A stretch of 7,266 bases of DNA, from NCBI GenBank assembly GCA_030609215.1, contig JAUWCR010000062.1, positions 1 through 7,266 of the forward strand, given 5' to 3'. Positions 1 to 4,606 of the stretch are shown here, one piece after another; positions within the stretch are counted from its first letter, which is position 1, and every line of letters starts with the position of its first letter. A program made the translations under genes and the position numbers. The notes under the pieces were generated by a model. The model was not told the DNA's origin. It saw only the letters and a list, made by a program, of their open reading frames with translations, and did no database searches. The stretch comes from Actinomycetes bacterium (GTDB taxonomy: Bacteria > Actinomycetota > Humimicrobiia > Humimicrobiales > Humimicrobiaceae).

Positions 1-99
1 ATGCCTTGCAAGCAGATATTTCTCGCAAAGTTTTCTTTGGGCAGCAAGATAGGCAATTTTAGCCTTAATTTTAGAAATATTTCCTTTATCACCATTCAT
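1..99 (-). CDS. Possible N-terminal fragment of an unidentified protein, cut by the window edge
   Basis: Reading the minus strand from an ATG at 97-99 gives 33 codons without a stop, running out of the window at position 1. The peptide begins MNGDKGNISKIK and continues as a charged, probably helical stretch (AKIAYLAAQRKLCEKYL). The purine-rich first codon positions and lower AT content than the flanking DNA favour coding in this frame over the other five. There is no Shine-Dalgarno sequence. The ATG directly abuts a perfect 12-bp inverted repeat, and an in-frame TAG lies 12 nt upstream, so the start is uncertain. I do not recognise the family. A short helical protein of Spo0E type is a very weak guess. 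A convergent plus-strand gene ending at the stop at 60-62 is a less likely alternative. Confidence 0.35.
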   Translation of the reverse strand, partial: MNGDKGNISKIKAKIAYLAAQRKLCEKYLLARH

Positions 100-129
100 A
101 TGCTTGTAATACTACTATATTACAAGCAT
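100..129. repeat. Perfect 12-bp inverted repeat with 6-nt spacer
   Basis: The arms ATGCTTGTAATA (100-111) and TATTACAAGCAT (118-129) are exact reverse complements separated by CTACTA. As RNA on either strand this makes a 12-bp hairpin. On the minus strand it ends at the base before the ATG of the partial ORF at 1-99. No long T-run follows the hairpin in either direction, so it does not look like a standard intrinsic terminator. It could be an operator, an mRNA-stability hairpin or the end of a small mobile or repetitive element. The sequence does not decide between these. Confidence 0.7.
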
Positions 130-147
130 AATTTCAATAAAAAATAT

Positions 148-174
148 AGCAGGAGTAATTTTTTTATTCCTGCT
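148..174. terminator. Bidirectional intrinsic terminator downstream of xerC
   Basis: Stem arms 148-158 (AGCAGGAGTAA) and 164-174 (TTATTCCTGCT) pair over 11 bp with one G-T wobble and a 5-nt T loop. On the minus strand the stem is followed by ATATTTTTTATT, a good U-tract, so it can end the unknown-xerC transcript 118 nt past the xerC stop. On the plus strand it is followed by TATGTTTTTTGC, so it could also stop transcripts entering from the left. Confidence 0.75.
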
Positions 175-291
175 TATGTTTTTTGCTAGATTTTACCACG
201 GTATGGTATGTTTTAGGTGCTTAATCCTAAATTGCTGAGATAGAAGTCAATAATATAATGATTTAATTTTTATATACTAAGACTTACCCAA
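175..291. other. Non-coding spacer between xerC and the terminator, with two small hairpins
   Basis: No ORF of credible length or start signal is seen on either strand. Two short inverted repeats lie side by side: TACCA/TGGTA (194-198 and 204-208, 5-nt loop) and TTTAGG/CCTAAA (212-217 and 226-231, 8-nt loop). In the xerC transcript both would lie in the 3' untranslated region ahead of the terminator. I looked for a dif-like XerC/XerD site here and did not find a convincing one. Confidence 0.4.
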
Positions 292-1203
292 TTAATTAGC
301 TCTGGGATGAAAATCACTATAATCTTTTTTTAATTTTTTTATATTTAAATGAGTATATATTTGAGTAGTTGAAATATTTTCATGTCCTAACAGCTCCTGT
401 ATTTCTCTTATCCCTGCACCTTCCTGCAAAAGATGTGTTGCGAAACTATGTCTTATATCATGCGGACTTATATTCTTATTAATACCTGCCTTTTTTAGAT
501 ATTTTTTTAGTATTGTCCTAATACTTCTTGCAGTTAATCTCCCGCCAAATTTATTTAGAAACAAGTGATTTTCTCTATTGGATAATTCCACTTTTTTGGA
601 AGATCTAAAGTTATCTCTGATATTTAAATATTTATTTAGCCAGAATCTTGCATTGTGATTTAAGTAAACTATTCTTTGTTTATTGCCTTTTCCTGTAACT
701 TTTATTTCACTATTTTTAAAATCAACATCTTCTAGATTTATATCCTCGATTTCACTAACTCTAGCTCCAGTGGAATATAACACTTCAATTAATGTCCTGT
801 TTCTTATACCAATACAATCAGAAGTCTCGATACAGCTAAGTAATTCCTTTAATTCATTTTGAGATAGAAAAGAGTAGTATCTATGATATTTTCGTGGCGG
901 ACTTATTAATTGAGTAATTTCACCTTTTAAATAATTGTTTATCTCAAGGAATTTAAAATAATTTATAAGTGAAGAATATTTTCTAATAATAGTCCTATTA
1001 GAATACTTAAAATTATCTAAAAATTTTAAGTATTTTCTAAATATATCTAAGCTTATATCCGAAATATTTTCAATTTTTAACCCTTTTACATAATCAATAA
1101 AATGATTTATATCTTTATTATATGATCTGATAGTATTTGAGGATAAATTTTTTTCATACTTTATTTGTCTTACATATAATTTTAGACTTTCTTCTAAATT
1201 CAT
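292..1203 (-). CDS. xerC: Tyrosine recombinase XerC/XerD (site-specific recombinase)
   Basis: This 303-residue protein cuts and rejoins DNA through a phosphotyrosine intermediate. Xer recombinases act at dif to resolve chromosome dimers in the cytoplasm. The N-terminal SAM-like core-binding domain covers about residues 1-90 and the catalytic domain about 110-295. All six catalytic positions are visible: R148 in GARVSE, K172 in TGKGNKQR, H248 and R251 in HDIRHSFATHLL, H274 in LLGHENISTTQ, and Y283 in IYTHL. Length and the C-terminal HPRA motif (299-302) are typical of cellular Firmicutes XerC/CodV, not of phage integrases. The ATG lies 2 nt after the stop of the upstream unknown gene and has only a weak ribosome site (AAAGTGAT), so translation is probably coupled to that gene. 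The terminator at 148-174 ends the unit. Choosing XerC over XerD rests on the neighbourhood with comM and dprA. A second Xer protein elsewhere in the genome cannot be excluded. Confidence 0.93.
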   Translation of the reverse strand: MNLEESLKLYVRQIKYEKNLSSNTIRSYNKDINHFIDYVKGLKIENISDISLDIFRKYLKFLDNFKYSNRTIIRKYSSLINYFKFLEINNYLKGEITQLISPPRKYHRYYSFLSQNELKELLSCIETSDCIGIRNRTLIEVLYSTGARVSEIEDINLEDVDFKNSEIKVTGKGNKQRIVYLNHNARFWLNKYLNIRDNFRSSKKVELSNRENHLFLNKFGGRLTARSIRTILKKYLKKAGINKNISPHDIRHSFATHLLQEGAGIREIQELLGHENISTTQIYTHLNIKKLKKDYSDFHPRAN

Positions 1204-1205
1204 TA

Positions 1206-1625
1206 TTATAGATAATCACTTTCGATATCTTTCATTTTCTTTTTTATTTTTTCTCTTTCATTAAATACTGAGTTTAAATATTCAACATCTATTGTACTTT
1301 GAATCTTTTCATGAATAAAATCACATGATTTGGCTTTATTAAAAAAACATTTAAATTTATTTATCATATCAATTATTAAATACCTTACTTTATCTGACAT
1401 ATAATCAGTTTTAAAATTATCCATTGATATATCGTCCAATACAATATCTAATTTATGAAAAGCTTTGTCTAGCACTGCATCTGCTTTTTTAGGATTTATA
1501 ATTTTATTTTTTAAAATACAATTTATAACTTTTTTTAAGTCCTTCTTAATAATATTATCAAATCTAAACAATGCATATCCAAGTTGATTTTTTGGTCTCT
1601 CTATTCTTTTCCTCCTAAAAGCCAC
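1206..1625 (-). CDS. Hypothetical protein of 139 residues, coupled to xerC
   Basis: I do not recognise this protein. It starts at GTG (1623-1625), supported by a strong ribosome site 7 nt upstream, and ends 2 nt before the xerC start, so the two are almost certainly cotranscribed. The N-terminus is very basic (MAFRRKRIERPKNQ) and could bind nucleic acid. The rest looks mostly helical, with alternating Lys/Asp/Glu and hydrophobic residues and a Lys/Glu-rich tail (FNEREKIKKKMKDIE, 121-135) that may form a coiled coil. Three cysteines (36, 93, 101) do not form a recognisable metal motif. No signal peptide or membrane segment is seen. It sits where topA and trmFO lie between dprA and xerC in many Firmicutes, but it resembles neither. 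The clear start signals and coupling make it a real gene; a role in DNA handling with XerC is only a guess from position. Confidence 0.85.
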   Translation of the reverse strand: MAFRRKRIERPKNQLGYALFRFDNIIKKDLKKVINCILKNKIINPKKADAVLDKAFHKLDIVLDDISMDNFKTDYMSDKVRYLIIDMINKFKCFFNKAKSCDFIHEKIQSTIDVEYLNSVFNEREKIKKKMKDIESDYL

Positions 1626-1632
1626 TTTTTTT

Positions 1633-1638
1633 CCTCCT
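1633..1638 (-). promoter_or_regulatory. Strong ribosome binding site for the 139-residue protein
   Basis: The minus strand reads AGGAGG, followed by seven A residues and then GTG. This is the best Shine-Dalgarno sequence in the window, and it fixes GTG at 1623-1625 as the start codon despite the lack of an ATG. Confidence 0.85.
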
Positions 1639-1733
1639 ATTAATTTATTACTTCATCCCATTAAAAAATACTAAAAATCATGTTTAAATAATAAAACCTA
1701 TAATTTTACAATATTATACTTATTTTATTATAG

Positions 1734-1808
1734 TTATTTTCTTAAAAAAATAAACCAGTCATATCTATTTTCACTTATACCTTTGCTTGATACATCATAT
1801 AAAAACAT
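1734..1808 (-). CDS. Possible 24-residue small ORF between dprA and the unknown gene
   Basis: An ATG (1806-1808) to TAA (1734-1736) ORF encodes 24 residues beginning MFLYDVSSKGISENRY and ending DWFIFLRK. The composition is more protein-like than expected in such AT-rich spacer DNA: it holds Trp, Gly, Ser and Asp rather than only Lys, Asn, Ile and Phe. Against it, no Shine-Dalgarno sequence precedes the ATG, and a stop lies four codons upstream, so it cannot extend into dprA. It could be a small protein, a leader peptide for the unknown-xerC unit, a remnant of a lost gene, or chance. It matches no family I know. Confidence 0.2.
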   Translation of the reverse strand: MFLYDVSSKGISENRYDWFIFLRK

Positions 1809-1835
1809 AATTAATTCTTATAAATTTATAAATTC

Positions 1836-2996
1836 CTAGACTATTCTTGAATAATTATTTATATTTTTTTCTTTTATCATTTTTTTTATTTCAAGTTCTG
1901 TTATTACGCTAATGACTTTGTTTATGCTCAAATTTGATAGATTTACAATCTCTTCAATGCTTTTTGGCTTATAACCTATGCACTTAAACACTCTTTCCTG
2001 ATCTCTTCCCAAGCTATTGATAGTGCTATTTAATTTTTCACTCTCTCTATAAATTATTTTATTTTTATTACTTTTGTTACAAATTTTTAAATCATAACAG
2101 AGATATTGATTTAATTCTTCCAATATGTCGTCTACATCTTCTACTAATTTGGCCCCGTTTTTTATTAGTTTATTACAGCCTCTACTTTCTTCTCTAAAAA
2201 TATTTCCTGGAACTGCAAAAACCTCCCTGTTCTGCATTAAAGCAATTTTACTAGTTATCATTGCACCACTTTTTTCTCCTGCTTCAATCACAACCACTCC
2301 CATACTTAAACCACTTATAATTCTATTTCTTGCTGGAAAGTTTGTTCTTAATGGAGGAATATCAGGAAAAAATTCAGAAACAATACTGCCATTTTCTATA
2401 ATGTCTTTATATAAAAATTTATTCTCAGGAGGATATATATTATTAATTCCGCATCCTAATATACCAATACTCCCTCCGCTTTCTTTTATTGCCTCTTCGT
2501 GAGCATATCTATCTACCCCAAGAGCCATTCCGCTAACTATCGTTATACCTATTTTTGATAATTGACGGCATATATATTTTGCAACCTCTTTTCCGTATGA
2601 CGTACATTTTCTGGTTCCTACAACTGCAATATTAAATTTTGAATTATATATTTTACTGCCCTTAAAAAATAATAGAGGCGGAGGGAAATGTATCTGTTTC
2701 AATATCTCTGGATAACTATTTTCAGATATATTTATAATATCATACTTCTCTTGTTCGATTTCTTTTAAAATATTATAAATTTCTTTTTCGCTTATAATTC
2801 TAATGTTACTCTGATTAGTATGCTTAAAATCTAAACAAAGCTTCAATTCTTCAACTTTATTACTAAGAAAAAAATTCAATGTTTTTTTAATATCAAAATT
2901 ATTTCTTTTATATATTTTTATAAAATCTGAAGGTTTGATTTTGGAATCATAAATCAAATATAATATTTTTTTACTGATATCACTAATATTTTTCAT
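1836..2996 (-). CDS. dprA: DNA-processing protein DprA
   Basis: DprA binds incoming single-stranded DNA in the cytoplasm during natural transformation, protects it and loads RecA onto it. The 386-residue protein has the usual three parts: an N-terminal helical SAM-like region (about 1-70), the Rossmann-fold core (about 85-300) and a C-terminal winged-helix region (about 330-386). Core motifs are clear: AVVGTRKCTSYG (124-135), SGMALGVD (155-162), FPARNRIISGLS (220-231), EAGEKSGAMITS (238-249) and AVPGN (261-265). Length is normal for a three-domain DprA. The ATG follows the comM stop directly (TAG-ATG) and is preceded by GGAG 8 nt upstream inside comM, so it is cotranscribed and probably translationally coupled with comM. 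No frameshift or missing core motif is seen. Identification is secure; actual competence of the organism is not shown by this window. Confidence 0.97.
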   Translation of the reverse strand: MKNISDISKKILYLIYDSKIKPSDFIKIYKRNNFDIKKTLNFFLSNKVEELKLCLDFKHTNQSNIRIISEKEIYNILKEIEQEKYDIINISENSYPEILKQIHFPPPLLFFKGSKIYNSKFNIAVVGTRKCTSYGKEVAKYICRQLSKIGITIVSGMALGVDRYAHEEAIKESGGSIGILGCGINNIYPPENKFLYKDIIENGSIVSEFFPDIPPLRTNFPARNRIISGLSMGVVVIEAGEKSGAMITSKIALMQNREVFAVPGNIFREESRGCNKLIKNGAKLVEDVDDILEELNQYLCYDLKICNKSNKNKIIYRESEKLNSTINSLGRDQERVFKCIGYKPKSIEEIVNLSNLSINKVISVITELEIKKMIKEKNINNYSRIV

Positions 2997-4526
2997 CTAC
3001 TCATCTCCAATATTAATCTTAATCCTATACTGTAAAGCTTCCATAATATGTGTAATCTGAATATTTTCAAAATTATCTAAATCTGCAATTGTTCTTGATA
3101 CCTTTAATACACTTACTATACCTCTTGCAGTCAAATTATATTTTTCTAACATTTTTGGCAGTAATTCTCTTACCTTTTTATTCTCTTTAAGCCATGAATT
3201 AATTAAATTAATGTTTGTCTCAGAATTATAATGAATTTTTTTACCTCTAAACTTTCTATTTCGAAAGTTAATACATTTTCTTACCCTTTTTTTAATTTCA
3301 GATGACTTTTCAATAGAATCATATTTAAAAAAATCATCTTTTTTTAATCTGGGAACATAAACTCTCATATCTATCCTATCAAGAATTGGTCCTGAAATTT
3401 TCTTCCAAAATTTTTTTACTTCTCTTATACTGCAAATACATTCTTTTTTTTCATCACCATAAAATCCGCAGTAACATGGATTTATAGCAATAATCAGCAT
3501 AAAGTTACATGGAAAATAGTTTGATATGTTATTTCTGGATATAATTATGTTTCCATTTTCCAAAGGCTGCCTTAGATCCTCTATAATATTATTTGGAAAT
3601 TGTGAAAACTCATCTAAAAATAAGACTCCTCTGTGCGATAGGCTTATCTCGCCTGGTTTTGGTATTATTCCACCACCAATAAAGCTGATTCTTGAAATTG
3701 TATGATGGGGTCTTCTAAATGGTCTTTTATTAATTAACTCTCCATTATATTCTTTGTGCAAACTATAAATTTTTGTAACCTCGATACTTTCTTCCAAACT
3801 TAAATCAGGCATTGTTGTAATAGCCCTGTGTGCAAGCATTGTTTTACCTGCTCCCGGGGGACCAACTAACATAATATTATGCATACCGCTTACAGCAATC
3901 TCTAATGCTCTTTTTGCCTTTAATTGTCCTTTTATATCTGACATATCAACATCATAATGATTATTATCATTAAAAAGATTATTAGCTGTTATGTAAATAT
4001 TTTTAATCAATTTTTTTTTATCAGATAGAAACTCCAGTACCTCTTTTAAATTCCTGCATGGCATTATATTGATATTTTTTAAAACAGATGCCTGAAAAGA
4101 ATTACTGTCAGGTACAAAAAAATATTTTTTTTCAATTAACACTGCTCTTTCAGTCATAGAAATTATTCCCCTGACTGAATTGATCATACCATCAAGAGAG
4201 AGTTCACCTATAAAGCATGATTGTTTAAAGTAATTACTTTCAATCTGGCCGCTTACAGCAAGAATAGATACAGCTATCGGCAAATCGTAGAATGCACCCT
4301 CTTTTTTTATATTGGCAGGGGAAAGATTTATGATTATCCTTTTCATTGGAAACTTAAAACCACTGTTTATGATAGCTGCTCTAACCCTCTGTCTTGATTC
4401 ATTAATTGCTTTATCGGGAAGACCCACTATGGTAAATGAAGGCAAGCCATTGGACAGGTGAACTTCTACTGATACTTTAATAGCATCTATACCAATTAGT
4501 GCAAAACTATCTAAGCTAAAAAACAT
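2997..4526 (-). CDS. comM: ComM/YifB family AAA+ ATPase (Mg chelatase-like, branch-migration helicase)
   Basis: In studied bacteria ComM is a hexameric helicase that promotes branch migration while transformed DNA is integrated. The 509-residue length is normal. An N-terminal Lon-like/ChlI domain (about 20-140) carries GLPSFTIVGLPD (27-38) and NLSPANIKKEG (67-77). The AAA+ domain follows, with Walker A GPPGAGKT (222-229), RRPHHT (271-276), Walker B VLFLDE (301-306), and GPILDRID (379-386) in the arginine-finger/sensor region. A cysteine cluster, C351, C353, C363 and C365, matches the family's NPCxCG...CxC metal-like motif. The C-terminal ComM domain includes LTARGIVSVLKVSRTIADL (465-483). The start at 4524-4526 fits the family N-terminus, and an in-frame TAG two codons upstream rules out a longer protein. 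There is no Shine-Dalgarno sequence, and the predicted promoter start coincides with the ATG. dprA follows without spacing. Confidence 0.96.
   Translation of the reverse strand: MFFSLDSFALIGIDAIKVSVEVHLSNGLPSFTIVGLPDKAINESRQRVRAAIINSGFKFPMKRIIINLSPANIKKEGAFYDLPIAVSILAVSGQIESNYFKQSCFIGELSLDGMINSVRGIISMTERAVLIEKKYFFVPDSNSFQASVLKNINIMPCRNLKEVLEFLSDKKKLIKNIYITANNLFNDNNHYDVDMSDIKGQLKAKRALEIAVSGMHNIMLVGPPGAGKTMLAHRAITTMPDLSLEESIEVTKIYSLHKEYNGELINKRPFRRPHHTISRISFIGGGIIPKPGEISLSHRGVLFLDEFSQFPNNIIEDLRQPLENGNIIISRNNISNYFPCNFMLIIAINPCYCGFYGDEKKECICSIREVKKFWKKISGPILDRIDMRVYVPRLKKDDFFKYDSIEKSSEIKKRVRKCINFRNRKFRGKKIHYNSETNINLINSWLKENKKVRELLPKMLEKYNLTARGIVSVLKVSRTIADLDNFENIQITHIMEALQYRIKINIGDE
3005..3008 (-). 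promoter_or_regulatory. Ribosome binding site of dprA, inside the comM 3' end
   Basis: The minus strand reads GGAG, then 8 nt including the comM stop TAG, then the dprA ATG. The site lies within comM coding sequence, so ribosomes finishing comM would open and feed the dprA start. Confidence 0.7.
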
Positions 4527-4528
4527 AT

Positions 4529-4558
4529 ACTAATTATATATGCTTTTAATCAATTAGT
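4529..4558. repeat. 7-bp inverted repeat overlapping the comM promoter (possible operator)
   Basis: ACTAATT (4529-4535) and AATTAGT (4552-4558) are exact reverse complements separated by 16 bp. One arm overlaps the end of the -35 box and the other overlaps the end of the -10 box and the initiation region. The centres are 23 bp apart, about two helical turns, which would suit a dimeric repressor. In DNA this AT-rich a chance match of 7 bp is quite possible. Confidence 0.3.
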
Positions 4559-4561
4559 CAA
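4533..4561 (-). promoter_or_regulatory. Near-consensus sigma-A promoter giving a leaderless comM transcript
   Basis: The minus strand has a -35 box TTGACT (4556-4561, five of six matches to consensus), a 17-nt spacer, and a perfect -10 box TATAAT (4533-4538). Six bases separate the -10 box from the ATG of comM (4524-4526), so the expected transcription start (+1, seventh base after the -10) is the A of that ATG. The absence of any Shine-Dalgarno sequence before comM fits a leaderless mRNA. Boxes and spacing are read directly; promoter activity and the start point are inferred. Confidence 0.7.
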
Positions 4562-4606
4562 AGGTATAAATTAATATTAACTCCTCGTCTGCTAATTGTG
4601 TATTAA

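Larger units (their letters stand above)
1626..1835 (-). other. AT-rich spacer between dprA and the unknown gene, probable promoter region
   Basis: This 210-nt gap is nearly all A and T. It carries two TATAAT hexamers on the minus strand (1727-1732 and 1713-1718), upstream of the ribosome site of the unknown gene. Either could be a -10 box, but neither has a recognisable -35 box at 16-18 nt, so the promoter is only suspected. No GC-stemmed terminator follows dprA, so readthrough from comM-dprA into the unknown gene and xerC is possible. A perfect AT-only palindrome TTATAAATTTATAA lies at 1818-1831. A possible 24-codon ORF at 1734-1808 is listed separately. Confidence 0.35.

Noticed and set aside
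1..189. Plus-strand 62-codon ORF starting at the first base
   Set aside because: It has no upstream sequence to judge a start, runs through both the 12-bp inverted repeat and the terminator, and has poor coding composition compared with the minus frame.
292..1203. Recombinase as part of an integron, phage or conjugative element
   Set aside because: The C-terminal HPRA motif, length and comM-dprA neighbourhood are those of cellular XerC. No attC, att repeats or mobile-element genes are visible.
1751..1800. Possible cyclic di-GMP riboswitch in the dprA-unknown gap
   Set aside because: A GCAAAGG stretch recalled part of the GEMM motif, but the conserved stems and tetraloop-receptor elements are missing.
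1818..1831. Perfect palindrome TTATAAATTTATAA after dprA as a terminator or operator
   Set aside because: It is made only of A and T in very AT-rich DNA, has no GC stem and no following T-run, so chance is sufficient.
2125..2502. Plus-strand 125-codon ORF inside dprA
   Set aside because: It lies antisense to the conserved DprA core, whose motifs are all intact. It is the hydrophobic shadow expected opposite such a gene and has no ribosome site.
4571..4580. Palindrome TTAATATTAA upstream of the comM promoter
   Set aside because: It is ten AT-only bases and common by chance at this composition; nothing else marks it as a site.
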